From: Limnephilus marmoratus
Lineage: Eukaryota > Arthropoda > Insecta > Trichoptera > Limnephilidae
NCBI GenBank assembly: GCA_917880885.1
Contig: OU862920.1
Span: 37,483,019-37,547,018, forward strand
Reading direction: 5' to 3'
Length of the DNA: 64,000 bases
The notes under the pieces were generated by a model. The model was given only the letters and a program-made list of their open reading frames with translations. It ran no database searches and was not told the origin of the DNA. Positions 1 to 11,589 of the stretch are shown piece by piece (position 1 is the first letter of the stretch; each line of letters begins with the position of its first letter). A program made the translations under genes and the position numbers.

Positions 1-1389
1 TTTACATATATAGCAAATGGTTACATATGGTAGGTTATAAAATATTTCACATTTTATTCTACTACTCCATAAGTTGATCTCTAGGAGCTCGTGTTTATGG
101 GAGGAGTATTTACACGCAAAAAATAAAAATGATGTTCTAATGAGTGTAAACAATTATCAAAGAACTTATGAAATAAAATTTCAACATTATTTTAGATAGA
201 TACACAATTTAGAAAAAAATAGTTATAGAAGGACAGTAACAATACAATTTTTTAAAAAATATTAAATATTACATTTTTTAGTAGGGGTAAAATACATTAA
301 GGGTACAATATATCATTATCCAATTTCAGTGACTTAATTTGCTTTTTGAATATTTCATATTTCAGCGTTTCTGTTATACTAATTTTGTTTTTTGATAATA
401 ATATATTGTACCATCTTACACCTAAATACAAATAACCCCATTGATCGTTTTTGAGTTTTAGCAGGACTCACACTTTTGTACGTTTTCTTTTATAATATAT
501 AATATATTTTAAATTTAATTTTATGACGGAAAATATAGGCATTGTTAAAATTTTGAAGTATAATTTTCATTTTGTAAATGGATTAGAGTTTTAATTCACG
601 TGGAAAAATAAAATAAATATTAAAATGTGATAAGGCGATTTAATTAACGGACGGTAATCAAATTACGCTTTCAAAATTGAACCAGCGTGGTTTTAATTTT
701 TGACTGGCAATTGTGTATTTGAACAGCCGTTTTGAATGATGATGAACTACTGCTTATTTAGTGTTTTTATGAAGTTATTTTTTTAGAGAAATGTCCAGCT
801 CATAATGATATAGGCAAAAATTTTAATCAAGCCGTTGGGTTATTCTCTTAGCTTTAAGGAGACGGTTAGTGATATAATTACATTATACTCATACCTTCTT
901 ACTTCGTTGGGAAGGAATGAACCATACTGTAGTGAAGACGACACTTTTATCCGGCAATTTAGTCTTTTTTGTCGATCCTCTTTTATCCCTTGTAAGATTT
1001 AGGTAAAACTGGATTAAATTAACCCTTTTTTCTAAAAAGCAGCAAACCAATTTTTTTTAATAAATTTTATGTGAATCATGTTTCAGCAGTAACAACACCA
1101 ATTTTACCCAGATGTTGTGGGTTTATTTTTTCGGTTGACTAAGTCCTCCATCGTTGTACAAGCATTTTTTTCTGCTCATAATGAGGTTGGTAGTTAATAG
1201 GAATTTTTAAATATTGTCAGTAATTATTATCATTAAGCGGTTTGTCTTTCTTTACAAAAAATAGCTTTCCCCTGAGAAAACATAGGATGTCAATAAAATG
1301 GCAGCCTGTAGGTACGAAGCAGTGTCTTATTGTAAGCTTACTCATACTCAAAACTTACTCTTTCACAAAAATGGGAGCTGACTAAAAAT
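1..1389. other. AT-rich sequence, no gene seen
   Basis: No open frame with protein-like composition, no RNA gene and no clear repeat were seen here. The stretch is AT-rich with short homopolymers. Confidence 0.5.
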
Positions 1390-1500
1390 TAATAAAAGTC
1401 AGAGTGTGCAATTCACACGCGGTAGAAGTGAAACCTTCAGAAAACTGAAGTAGACAAGAGTGGTGAGACTACGAAGCACTTTTTTATCAAAGTGAAGGAA
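1390..1500 (+). repeat. Family B repeat, left end fragment
   Basis: Carries the family B left end: AATTCACACGCGG followed by TAGAAGTGAAACCTTCAG, then the middle with 'gagtggtgagactacgaagca'. The same wording recurs at 61.24, 61.48 and 63.03 kb. The copy is broken here. The foldback at 1535-1769 lies just beyond, and related sequence resumes near 1795. Confidence 0.6.
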
Positions 1501-1534
1501 GATTTTTTCCATATTTTTGTCGTCTAATTCCATT

Positions 1535-1769
1535 GCACCTGGGTACATAACATGCCGGTTTTATCGAAAATATCGGTAACTTGTCATCGCTCCCGAGCAC
1601 GACTGCAGGCCGCTAACGAACAAACAACAGTTCAAAACGTGACTAATTTTTTTTGACGTAAACTGTTATTTCTTCGTTAGCGGCCTGTAGTCGTGCTTGG
1701 GAGCGATGACAAGTTACCGACATTTTCGATAAAACCTGTTTCGATCGACCATGCTAGGTACCCTGGTGC
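1535..1769. mobile_element. Foldback (MITE-like) element
   Basis: Two arms, 1535-1620 and 1673-1769, are reverse complements with few mismatches. The inner 60 bases, around TCGGTAACTTGTCATCGCTC and GGCCGCTAACGAA, are nearly perfect. The outer 20 bases (GCACCTGGGTACATAACATG against its partner) are more diverged. The loop is about 52 bases and has a small AACAGTT/AACTGTT pairing of its own. There is no ORF. I could not fix a target duplication, so the superfamily is unknown. Confidence 0.75.
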
Positions 1770-1794
1770 TGTACATTGTCCATCTTATTAGTAT

Positions 1795-2145
1795 TTGCGT
1801 TTTCTTTTACGGAATCGCTAGATGTCGCTTTATGTTTTCTTTGCCTGTTTATTTTGGAGTGGTTTGAATATTGATTTTACAAAAATAGAATAATTTGTTT
1901 ATCTTGGTCCGTTGAATGTCTAGCCTCTAAGGTTCGCAAGGAGATTTATACCGCTAGACTGAAGGAGACTTGCGTAAGACCATGTATTTATCTTTTTATA
2001 ATGTTGGAACCGAGTATCTGCGAAATAAATAAATATTTTATTGCTATCTCATTCTCTCGCCGGCTAAATCCTGCAGATATGTGTTTGTCTCTTTTTATCG
2101 AGAAAAACACAACGGTGCTAAAGAAGTTTTCACTTCAATAAATTA
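1795..2145. repeat. Family B repeat, B2 middle plus B1 right end
   Basis: Starts with the B2 middle ('ctagatgtcgctttatg', then a 'gtggttt..atattgatttt' core matching 62.75-62.83 kb). It ends with the B1 right end ('ctcgccggctaaatcctgca', then 'caacggtgctaaagaagtt'). The order is the same as in the 58 kb and 62.7-63.3 kb clusters, but this copy is more diverged. Confidence 0.5.
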
Positions 2146-2989
2146 AATATCCTTGGAATATATAAAATATGAAAATTCCATAATCACTCGTTACTAAAAT
2201 ATAGGTTACATACACGCATGAAAGGGTATCTATAAAGTTAGTATTTTTTAAATTTTTTATTAATAAAATTCCTTTAGGTATTATTTATTTTCAGTTTTTT
2301 TTTTTACATTTTTAAATTAAGTCCCATTAAACTGATTGATATCAGTTTGTCAACGGGTTCTTTTGACATTTACTTTCTTTTAATTGAGACAGGTATATAA
2401 AATATACACATCATTACATTTTATACATTAAAAAAAACATGTATTTTGGAAAAAAAAAATTGTTAATAAAATTTATAAGAAATACAGAACAGAGAAAATG
2501 AAAGAAATTAAAAGAAAAGACAAGAGAAAATAATAATGGAAAAAACATTAAATCGAAAAGCGGAAAAACAGAAATTAGTACAAAAAAGTTCTTTCACTTA
2601 ACCATTTTTTTAGCGTACATTTCCTTCTGAAAATTAAAATCAAAGAGTATAAGATACGTAAAGTATCCTCTTCAGATATCTAGGTATATCGTTTTTTGTC
2701 TAAAATGCTAAGTACAACGTAACCCAAACAACCTTTTTATAATTATCTATCAGGAGTAGTTTAATAAATCCACTGTGCTTAAATTAAAGATTAAAAATTC
2801 GTTTACACACCGGGGTTGTACAGCAAAGGATGGTGACTTAACAATTTTGCGTTTCTATAATCGAGAGCGCGTGTAATCCTGCATGAATTTCCAACTAACC
2901 GAGACACAAAAAGACAGAGGTAGTTACCCAAACAAACACATCGCACTTATTCCGAAGCGGGTATTAAAATGTAAATATGAAAACATGCC

Positions 2990-3175
2990 GGCTTCAGCTC
3001 AATCACTTATTTCAGTGTAGTTTTTCGCTGGGAGCAGGTTGTGTGTGCGGTTGTTTCTGCCGATCACGCGGTGCGGAATAAGGACTCGGAAAGCGAAAGG
3101 TTATGTGGTCTGATCCCAAAACGGCGCGGCTGTTTTCCCCAAAAGGAATTTTCGGCTTTTCCTAACTGAAACCGC
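2990..3175. promoter_or_regulatory. GC-rich island, promoter-like
   Basis: A sharp rise in GC and CpG content within AT-rich DNA, for example around GATCACGCGGTGCGGAATAA. It includes TCAGTGTAGT, which resembles an arthropod initiator. It matches none of the window's repeats. No first exon can be defined, so promoter use is an inference from composition only. Confidence 0.2.
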
Positions 3176-3384
3176 TGAGCTTATTTTAATACATAGCTTG
3201 TATTGGTATGCATAAATTCAAAAGCAGAGAGGTTTTTAAATTCAGTGGTATGTGATTATATACCACGACACTAATGAATTTATTGAAAATACATATGACA
3301 AAACTTATGTTCAATGTTGAATTACACAAAAAGATTTGGGTTTCACACGATCTGTGCAGAAAATTATTGTTTTATCCTAGCTCC

Positions 3385-3620
3385 ACACGGGAGTCCCCAA
3401 GGAAAAAAATCTTCAAGGCCTATATCGTCTTTGAAAATGCCGTGAGAAGGATCTTTTTAGGGAAAAGAAGAAGAAGAAGTTCAAGGAAGGAAAAAGGTGT
3501 GAGGGGTGGGTATGAATCTTGGAATCAATGTGTCCAGGAGGACTTATGAATTCATCCCATCCACCGCAGTGAAAAGCGATGGGTTAAAAGAGCAAAACCT
3601 AAGAGGAAAACCTACCACGA
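3385..3620 (+). repeat. Family A repeat, copy 1
   Basis: Contains the family A signature: GCTCCACACGGGAGTCC, a purine-rich AAGGAAGGAAAAAGGTGTGA box, GGTGGGTATGAATCTTGG and TGTCCAGGAGGACTTATGAA. The same blocks, in the same order, occur at 10.7, 34.1 and 38.8 kb and in reverse at 37.0 kb. The copy ends before the conserved 3' part. A short open frame across it (3274-3549) is not credited as a gene. Confidence 0.7.
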
Positions 3621-3742
3621 CATAACCGGCTGAAATTAACAAATATATTACTATCTAATGAAATAAAGAATATACCTATTTGATTTTTCTGTTTTCAAAT
3701 TTTCGTTTGAGTTTCGCTAATATTGTCTTCATTTTATTAAAT

Positions 3743-4440
3743 ACTACCTGACCCGACAAACGTTGTTCTGCCATACAAATTATTTCTAGTGAATATTTTG
3801 GTTGTTAAATAAAAAATAACGAATGTATTGTAAGTGTGTGGGGATGGGATCTATGACAGAAAGAGGAAAGGAGCGCTGTAGACGATGACCGCCGATAAAA
3901 ACAAAAAACACCAACTAAAGTAGGAAAATGAAATAAAAAAAATCAGTTTGAATTTCGAAGAGCAATTGAGTGTACAATATTTTTGTCGGTCCGTCTTTAG
4001 CCAACACAAATAAGCTCAATGGTTTGCCCACGCGAGAACATGATGCCGAATGAAATATCAAAAAGACGCGACGCTTCTCGTGAATGTATTCCGCATGTAT
4101 GGATGAAAGTTCGATGAGGCAGACGTAGCGCCATCTGTCATTCAACAACATAATAATTTCGTTCCGTTTGAAATACGAGGGTGGGGGTAGGTGGATTAAA
4201 ATTTGGGGTTATAGGAATTTTTTGATTTCAAATAAAAAAATATATATTTAAAACAATAGTCAAAAAAAGATAATTTTTTTCTGGAGAGGGACACTCTAAT
4301 CACCTAGCGGTTTAAAATATACTTTAAAACCTATTCTCATACCTGCAAACTAAACATAAGAAATTTCATATAAATCGGTCAAGGCTTTTCGAAGGAGTGC
4401 GACCACAAACACCGTGACACGAGATTTTTATATATAAGAT
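3743..4440 (+). repeat. Family C repeat, near full-length copy
   Basis: Begins CTGACCCGACAAACGTTGTTC and ends ACACCGTGACACGAGATTTTT followed by AT. Similar sequences are common at the ends of insect repeats. The copy is about 700 bp. It carries an uninterrupted version of the site (near 3998-4016) where the 21.0 kb copy is split by a MITE. A minus-strand ORF (4151-3915) is part of the repeat and looks non-coding. Confidence 0.75.
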
Positions 4441-5223
4441 TACATTTTGAGGTTTTACTCATTAACATAAAAATTAATATTTTATTGCTTTGCATAACTT
4501 TTACATACTTCAAATAACGATGACGTACATAGGTGGTGAGTAAGAGCAGGAAATGGCAGTCAGCATTCATTCTCATAAATGCACGCTACAGCATGTTTTA
4601 AACGTGGTTTAGGATAATGAAGCTTGATTGAATTTGTTATCTTTGGTGATATTTTAAATCTGAATGTTATGACTATTTAATTTCACTTTCTGCTTATGTG
4701 ACCGTCATCTCCACGTCCTCATCTAAGCGCCTTACCTCTGGCTGATTTGTAAACCAGGTGATTGCGCGGGTAATAATTAAATCATTCTAAAGCAGAAAAA
4801 ACTCAACATCGACATAAAATGATCCCCAACAATTCTTATTTGCTCCCCGGGTAAGTTTATCCCTTTCCAGTTGATACTTTACACATTGTTCCCCAGGAAA
4901 TTGAGCCCATGGTCAATAATTGATTTTCCAAAGTTTTTTCCGTTTGCATTTATATTCGTGAGAAAAAATTAAGTTAATTACTAGTAAAAATTAATAATGT
5001 TTGTAACATTTGCAACTTCAATATTAAAGTAAAATATCTACTCCTGCGTTGTATTTTCCTGGAGATATGTTTTTATAATTATATTTATTAGTTAATGACA
5101 CAAAAACGAGCAGTTAAAAACCCGCACCGCAGATTTTTACTGTTAGGCCATGTTGGCGGCTTTTGGTTCGGCTTCGCCCAGCTAGAGTGTTGGTGACCAT
5201 TTTATAATTCCTTTAGGAACTGG

Positions 5224-6209
5224 TAGGCGTGGGCGTTATTTAACGTAACTAGATACAATAACTAGTTACACGGTATGTAACGGAAATAACTAGTTTCAAT
5301 AAAATTACGAGTAGTTATTTTTCTAAATGCGTTATTTTTGGTGTTGGATGTGATGTGAGTAACTGAGTACTGAGTAGTTTCACCGCGTTTCGCGTAGTTG
5401 CGCCTTCAGGCCGGCCGAGCATGCGAGATTTTAGATCGAAAATTTCCGAATAAGTGGGAGTGGGTTCCGTTTCTGGGAAGCGAGGGACCACTTTTTGAAT
5501 TTAAAGTAAAATAATTTAGTTTGTTTTAGTTCGTTGTTGTACTTGTGTATAATTTTGAGTACTTTATTCTAAAAATTAATATGTTATTTTAGTGTTTTAT
5601 GTAAATTAAATGTAACCTTTCTTTGTTATTATGTAAATATAATTAGTGTGGATTGTAATGTCTAAATAAAGTGTAAATATAGTGAGGTATAAAAATATCA
5701 CGAATGAATTCTAGTACTTTATGGAACTTTTTTCAAAAACAGGATAATGAAAAAAAAGCGAAATGCAACAGTTGTGGTGAAGTTTATAGCTTCAAAAGTT
5801 CAACTGCGAATTTGAAAACACATTTGAAACGAAAACACCTCCATGCATTATACATACATTTGTACCGCACAATCAACGGCAAGGACCCTAGAACAAAGTC
5901 GTGGGCAGGAATTAATCATCAATACATTTAATCCAGTCAGTCCTAGGCCTGAATAAAGTATGAAGGGAAGTTAATTTAATATATATTGATTTTACTGTAT
6001 AGCTAAAAACACTTGGATACTAAATAATGATTTAATTTATTTTCGTTTCGTGCTTAACTGTATAGATGGTTGAGGTATACAGTTTCGTGTTTAACTGTAG
6101 CCGAATGAAAATAACTAGTTACAAATATAACCTGTTTTGAAACAGGTTACGCCGACCAAGAAACTAGTTTCGTTACGTTTCTTGAAAACGACGTAACGAC
6201 CCACGTCTA
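5224..6209 (+). mobile_element. hAT-type DNA transposon, internally deleted
   Basis: The element is flanked by perfect 8 bp direct repeats GGAACTGG (5216-5223 and 6210-6217), the target duplication size of hAT elements. Its ends are inverted: TAGGCGTGGGCGTTA at the left, and TAGACGTGGGTCGTTA as the reverse complement of the right. Several ACTAGTT motifs just inside each end could be transposase-binding repeats. The only coding content is a BED-type zinc finger ORF. No hAT catalytic or dimerisation domain is present, so it cannot move on its own. Boundary confidence is high because duplication, termini and cargo agree. Confidence 0.85.
5704..5931 (+). CDS. BED zinc-finger protein, remnant of hAT transposase
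   Basis: A 75-codon frame starting at ATG 5704. The first 48 or so residues fit a BED finger: an aromatic N-terminus (LWNFFQK), then C-x2-C (CNSC, about residues 22-25), then a helix with H-x4-H (HLKRKH). In hAT transposases this N-terminal domain binds the transposon ends. After the second histidine the frame runs about 27 residues of unrelated sequence into a stop. The catalytic core is gone, probably through the deletion that made this copy. AATAAA near 5953 could end a short transcript. If expressed, the product would be a DNA-binding domain alone, which might bind related hAT ends; that role is inferred, not seen. Confidence 0.65.
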   Translation: MNSSTLWNFFQKQDNEKKAKCNSCGEVYSFKSSTANLKTHLKRKHLHALYIHLYRTINGKDPRTKSWAGINHQYI

Positions 6210-6217
6210 GGAACTGG

Positions 6218-7905
6218 TTCCAAAAATAGCTCGTTCCTCGGATCTACTGTGATCCAGTGATAGCTAGTCACCGGGACAAAGTAACTGGGTAATGACGTCA
6301 TATGTAATATATAGCCGCGTGGTACAACTAAGTATTACCGTTAATCTTTCCATGTCAGGAAGATATTCAAATTTACAAAATCGTAGTACTTACTTCCAGG
6401 GGGGGCACGTTCTCATGCAACCTACTGACGGAAGTGGCGCCATCCTTTGACGAATTCTTGAATTAGAAACAGAATTACAACGGTAGCTTTGTTTGAAATT
6501 TCACACACATATGTTTATATGGCGCGGTGCGAACGACGTAGCGTCAGACAGACTCTCGAAGCCGGGTACTTAAATTTCAACCACGCTAAGCATATTTTGA
6601 AAAATGTTTAGGTTCGGCGAAAAAGACATGATTCGAAATCAGAACTCTACATCTCCATTAACATGATCGAGGCAGGGATTACAGTATCGCCCTGTTGAAA
6701 GACCACCATTCAGAATTGAAACGTTGCAAACCTGAATAGTCAGGTACTTTTCCACCTTCCTCTTTTCCATACCCTTACCCTCCCCAATTCGGCCATACGA
6801 CATGCTCTGATTGGGGATGTCATAGTCTTACTGGCTCCAGAAGACTGGGAGCAGTTGGAATTATTGTGAAGATCACATAAAAACTAAATTAAAAAATACG
6901 TACCTTGAAGAACACCCTACAGTCACCATCAATCTAAAATGGTTTAAATTGAACTGCCAATCACATTCACCGATAAAGCGGAATCTCCTCTCTAACGGCG
7001 GTTCCTAATCTTTGTTGGTGGTTTAATGGCTTACTTGGTCTAATTTTAGTATATAAATAGAAAAAATATAAATTCACGTTCGAATAAAAGAGTTATTATG
7101 AACAAAGAATTAGTGATTATGATCTACTTAGGTTGCTTTACATCCCCCGTTAGTGATTATTAGTAAAATGTTGAATAAAATTTCCAGCAAAATGCTGACG
7201 TAGATTTGTTAAATTACCATTGCGAAATGTTTTCGTAAAAGTTATAATTTACTCGTCTGCTTTGGACGAAAGATTTGTTCACGTGAACATAAAATAAATT
7301 GTGCATTCCTGTTTTCATAAGATAGTTTGTATGTTTAACGTCAAAATTTAACGTAATAATGCTCCACAACAAAGTTACCCACTACTCGCCTTTGTGTAAA
7401 ATAACAATAAAACGTTTTTGATGGGTAGCGGATAAAATAAGAGAATAAACATTAGTGCGGATTATAAAAGTTGTCATTTTGGCTCGTCTCTTACGACAAG
7501 TATCTTTTCAAAACATCAAACAAAAATAATAATACTGAGTCAGGATTATAATGTTTTTGTTTTCCGAGGGAAATATTTTTGTTTTTGTCGATTGTTTCGT
7601 ACATGTCTTGTCGTAGGAGACCCAAATTTACAAACAAAAAACTGGCCAGTCTTAGGCAATTCAATGCCATGTTTCTTTATACTAATAATAATAATGTTAA
7701 AAGTTGCAAGGTGGAAAGCGTGTTTATATATTTCTTAAAAAAAGAAAAACAACATTCCGGGGTTACGAAAAAATCTTCTACTACCACCATTGTAAGCGGA
7801 ACTGTTTGCAAGCTGAAAGTCTGTGTCGTGATGGGTAACTCAGCCAACCGAGGAATGCCAAAACGCCATGCCAACGCTGCCATTTTGTTATTTGTTTAGG
7901 TTATT
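6218..7905. other. No gene recognised
   Basis: AT-rich sequence without a convincing gene. A stretch at about 6790-6850 resembles 61845-61915 (shared words such as TGGCTCCAGA), suggesting an unnamed dispersed repeat. A 106-codon frame at 7579-7899 has low-complexity asparagine and serine/threonine runs and overlaps an equally long opposite frame, so it is not credited. Confidence 0.4.
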
Positions 7906-7907
7906 AA

Positions 7908-8055
7908 TCTACACTAATATTATAAATGCGAAACTGCGAGTGTTTGATTGTTACGCTTTAATAGGTGGCACGCGAGCTGTTTGAAAATGAATGTAAGGGG
8001 GGCGGGGATATATGTAACGGTATGTATAAGTATGTATATAATACTAAAGCTAGTT
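7908..8055 (+). repeat. Family D repeat, short deleted copy
   Basis: Starts CACTAATATTATAAATGCGAA, includes GGTGGCACGCGAGCTGTTTG and ATGAATGTAAGGGG, and ends near AAAGCTAGTTTT. These are the family D landmarks, but the G-rich array of the longer copies is reduced to a short GGGGGGCGGGG stub. Confidence 0.65.
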
Positions 8056-9480
8056 TTGTTTTTTTTTTTTTAATTGGTTCCTTAGAACGGGCAATCTGAA
8101 TCGGAACTATTATCGACCGACAAGACATAATAACACTAAACTTGTACATATTTTTAATATTTTCAGTTGTTAAATATATCCAATGTTATGTAATAAAAAA
8201 AAATAAAAAAAATATATATATAATGATTTTTTATATTCTTGAATAAAACAAAGGCGTAGTTGCGTTTCTCTATAAAAACAAAAGATTTATTAACAATACG
8301 TATTTACAACTCTTAAAAATTATATTATCGGTTAACAAAAGATTCACTTACCTATAAAAACAAAAGAAACAACATTTAAAGCCCTTATTTCAGGTTTCTT
8401 TAATAAATAATAAATAAAATAAGATAATATTTTCAGGAATTGTTAATCCAATAATTCTGACAGTTATATTTTCCTAACTCGATTCATTTGTTCTGACATC
8501 TAGTGGGCCACTAACTAGCTCAGTACTTACTCAGTGACGCAGCAAATACAAGCTTAAGGAAAGCACTCATAAGTGGTTTTCTTTACATATATATATAATT
8601 TCGACGACTGCTAAACTTGTTTTAGGCATCGTATTCAGAAGTTACACATTCTTCAAAGTTCGTTTGTTACGCTTTTTTTGCTTTGTTGACTATATTGAAA
8701 TGTTTTCTTATTCGTAGCACGATTAATACCCACTTACGTACACTTTTAAAATGTTTAAATTAGTCTGTACTTCAGAATTTGATGAAAAAAAAGCGTTTGT
8801 TAAGGTCATATGGAGGACCAGAAATAATTTTGTTTAGCAATAAAGCCTAGAACATCTGCTCCATCGCTTAAACGTGAGGATATAACAAATTTCAGGATTA
8901 ATTTAATGCTCCAAAAAAGGATTTGTCCGATCCGGTCCCGCGAGGGTGGGAAAGGAGTTTAAATATTTTTCTGCCGAAATAAAACGAAAAAAATAAAAAC
9001 GATTATTTTTATGGGTATATGATAACTTCAGGATAAGAATAATAGATGAGAACGTATATGGACTCTGGATGTTTTTGTAAATATAAGAATTGTTTTCAGA
9101 TTTCATTCCAACCTCCTTTCCTTATTTTCACAAAACAGCCCGAAGGCAAAACCGCCCTCCAACTAAAAATCTTTCCAAACTACAAATCACTTTGCAAATA
9201 TTTTATCAAAAACAGCAACTGCGTACAATTCTAACAAATGGGAAAGTTTTATCAAACTCAGATCGGACTGATACTTGCGACACGAAAACGTAAAAGGTCT
9301 TAAATATATTATTACAAAGGTAAGTGTACACAACCCACGAGCTTTTTTCACACATGTGAACCTTGAAAAATCCAGTTAAGAGAAAAATAAAATATTTAAT
9401 GAAAAGGTGTTATGGTAACCTGCGAATACAGGCGTCGGGTAAAGCGGGTAACTGTTAAAATTTATGGTTACAATTTATTG
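8056..9480. other. No gene recognised
   Basis: Mostly AT-rich. There are small overlapping frames near 8.9-9.3 kb on both strands, none with a recognisable domain. No RNA gene was seen. Confidence 0.4.
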
Positions 9481-9485
9481 TTGTT

Positions 9486-9660
9486 GAATTTTTGAAGTAA
9501 AACTTCTTCACGCACGCTTGATTTGGGGAGTAAATAGGCGAATGCGTGACACAAAAAGTGAGGCGTACGGACGGTTGATAAGTTAGTGAAGATAGAAAGT
9601 AGATAGAGAGTTACGCTTCGTGTATTATGTTCGGGCGAGGCGAACGGAAGTTGAGAGGGA
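9486..9660 (-). repeat. Family E repeat, end portion
   Basis: On minus this reads as the right half of the 62335-62706 unit: the 'tatcttcactaacttat' block, a 'ttactccccaa.tcaagcgtgcgt' block, and the terminal AAGAAGTTTTACTTC palindrome. The matching left end is found on the same strand at 10159-10220, so about 490 bp of other sequence splits the copy. Confidence 0.65.
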
Positions 9661-9959
9661 GATATAATTTTTTTATTTTTTTTATTAGTTTTTGTATACA
9701 TACACATGTAACATAATCATGAATTACACATGCAACATTGATTAAAAAACTGTAAAAACACATATATGTATACAATATATAACCTTTACGAGAGTGAAAT
9801 TACTCGTGTGTAAAGGCAGAACATAAGAGAAGTTTATTAAAAATAAAAAAATAAATTATAACACAAATATATACGTGCATAGATAAAAAATAATAATATT
9901 TATATATATAAAATAAAAATAAATTAAAAAAAAAGAAACTGTCAATTAAGTATTTTTAA

Positions 9960-10150
9960 TCAATTGCCAATGCGACTTTAGGTAGCCAAACTATTTAAGA
10001 TATCATTGTGTAGTCTATTTTTGAATTTATTATAGTCAGGTCCCAACTCCCAACCTCAGTTCCATTGCTAATTGATTAAACCACATCACTCCATTGTATG
10101 TGTAGAAGTGTTGTGCAAAACTGGTATGCATTAATGGCGTACTTAAGCGA
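9960..10150 (-). pseudogene. Probable LINE 3' end fragment
   Basis: On minus, pieces of the three frames resemble the C-terminal tail of jockey-type LINE proteins (short runs such as YNKFKNRLHNDIL). Several stops and shifts interrupt them. It lies between the two halves of the split family E copy and may be the DNA that split it. Confidence 0.35.
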
Positions 10151-10158
10151 CCCACTGT

Positions 10159-10220
10159 GTTTTGCCTATTGCTAATAAGTTAGTGAAGTTTTATTTCAGT
10201 CGTGTGGTCTAAAGCACACT
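10159..10220 (-). repeat. Family E repeat, outer end
   Basis: Reverse complement of the left end of the 62335 unit: GTGTGCTTTAGACCACACGA followed by a TAAAACTTC palindrome half. Together with 9486-9660 it is one interrupted copy. Confidence 0.6.
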
Positions 10221-10224
10221 CGTA

Positions 10225-10641
10225 ACGTAACCAAGGTTCGTTATGAGTCAACATGAGTCGTTATTATCAATAGTATTACTTAGATGTTTGAAGAGTTCGG
10301 ACGTATCTGAAACGCTAGGGTTCGGTGAGCGGTATAAACACGCGTAAAATCTTACCGCACTGGCAAGATTGACACGCACCCACATTACGTCGAATCTGGA
10401 GTTCTCCAGATTCACCAGTCGCACACAGTTGACGTCAGCTCGGCTGAAGAGACAGACACCTCCTTTGGGTCTGAATTTGCCTGCGAGAGTCTAGCCCTGG
10501 CAATCCAGATAGGAGGCGTCTGTAGGCTCGGCTATCTGCGTCTCAGAAAGGAAAAGAAGGTTAGGACGTTGGGAGAGAAGGTAGTGGTGGACGAAGTTTA
10601 AGTTTTTGTGCAGGCCGCGAATGTTGGTGACTCCTGCTTCT
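10225..10641 (-). pseudogene. LINE endonuclease (EEP) domain fragment
   Basis: One minus frame starting near 10640 reads as the N-terminal half of an apurinic-type LINE endonuclease: NIRGLHKNL, LLFLSETQIAEP (the catalytic glutamate region), a RPKGGVCLF strand and a YRSPNPS segment. An in-frame TAG falls where families usually have a tyrosine, and further stops come by about 10250. The RT is absent. Whether it belongs to the RT fragment at 11.6-12.2 kb, also on minus but separated by family A sequence, is unclear. Confidence 0.65.
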
Positions 10642-10689
10642 CGCCGTTGTAATAATGATATTATTGTTATTTGTTGGATTCATGGTTTT

Positions 10690-11240
10690 ATAGGTGTTTT
10701 TTTTTGTTATGAGGAGAAAGGAAGGTCCGGAAGGAAAAGGTATGAGGGATGGGTAAGATGCTGGGGATCAGAGTGTCCAGGAGTGACGGACGTATGAATC
10801 CAACCCACCCGCTGCGGTGCAAGGCGATGGGCTGGGAGAGTCTGGCTGGAGAGGTCGCCCGGTGCGCCCCAAACGCTACTGCTGGGTCCCCTCCGGTCAC
10901 GAACCGGCACAACAGCAGCGGCGGGGTTTTTGCACTCGTTGATGGGGCAGCCCACCCTCAGTCGTGAGCCTGAGGGTCGTACTACCGAGTGGCCCGGACA
11001 ACGGTAACCGCTTGTAAAGGGTCTCCCTCAACCAGCATCTCCCAATCCGGCCCGCCACGAAGAAGGTGGGCCGACGCACCCGCCATCAAGACCCAGACAA
11101 ACATTACCCCATGAACCCGGCCACCCCTGCTAAGTTACCAAACGTGGCGAACCACTTGGGGTGACCTGTGGCAGAGGTGTTGGTCATCCAATAAATGGTT
11201 CCCAGGGCGGCGGTACCCATACCCGCCTACCAAATTAAAG
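10690..11240 (+). repeat. Family A repeat, longest copy (copy 2)
   Basis: Carries the purine-rich start, GTGTCCAGGAGTGACGGACG, the CGCTGCGGTGCAAGGCGATG block, an extra internal GC-rich segment (about 10840-11020) missing from other copies, and the conserved end CCACTTGGGGTGACC then GCGGTACCCATACCCGCC. GC is much higher than the surroundings. Open frames on both strands (10606-11079) reflect high GC rather than a gene. Confidence 0.75.
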
Positions 11241-11589
11241 ATACGTCGTAGGCAGATAGTTGAATGCCTACTGTGGATGCCTAGCTCTTCGAAGATGGTA
11301 CATTTGTGCGTCTGGCTGTGCACGGATCCTGAGCATTTTTCTCCGATACCACATTCCTAAGGCTAATCGTTTACTTTCGCTGGCTCTAAGTGTCCGTGTT
11401 TCCACACCGTAAAGAAACACGGGGAAAATCAAAGCCCGGTCTTGGTCTTCATTAGGCCCCTGTCACTCCATATTTTTTTAATTTTACTCATGGCGTCTTT
11501 TGTAATGCAAATTCTTCTTTTCACTTCTACATATTTCACAACCTCCTAGGTATATAAAATCGTTTCCCGTTTCTAAGTCTGTAAGAGCA

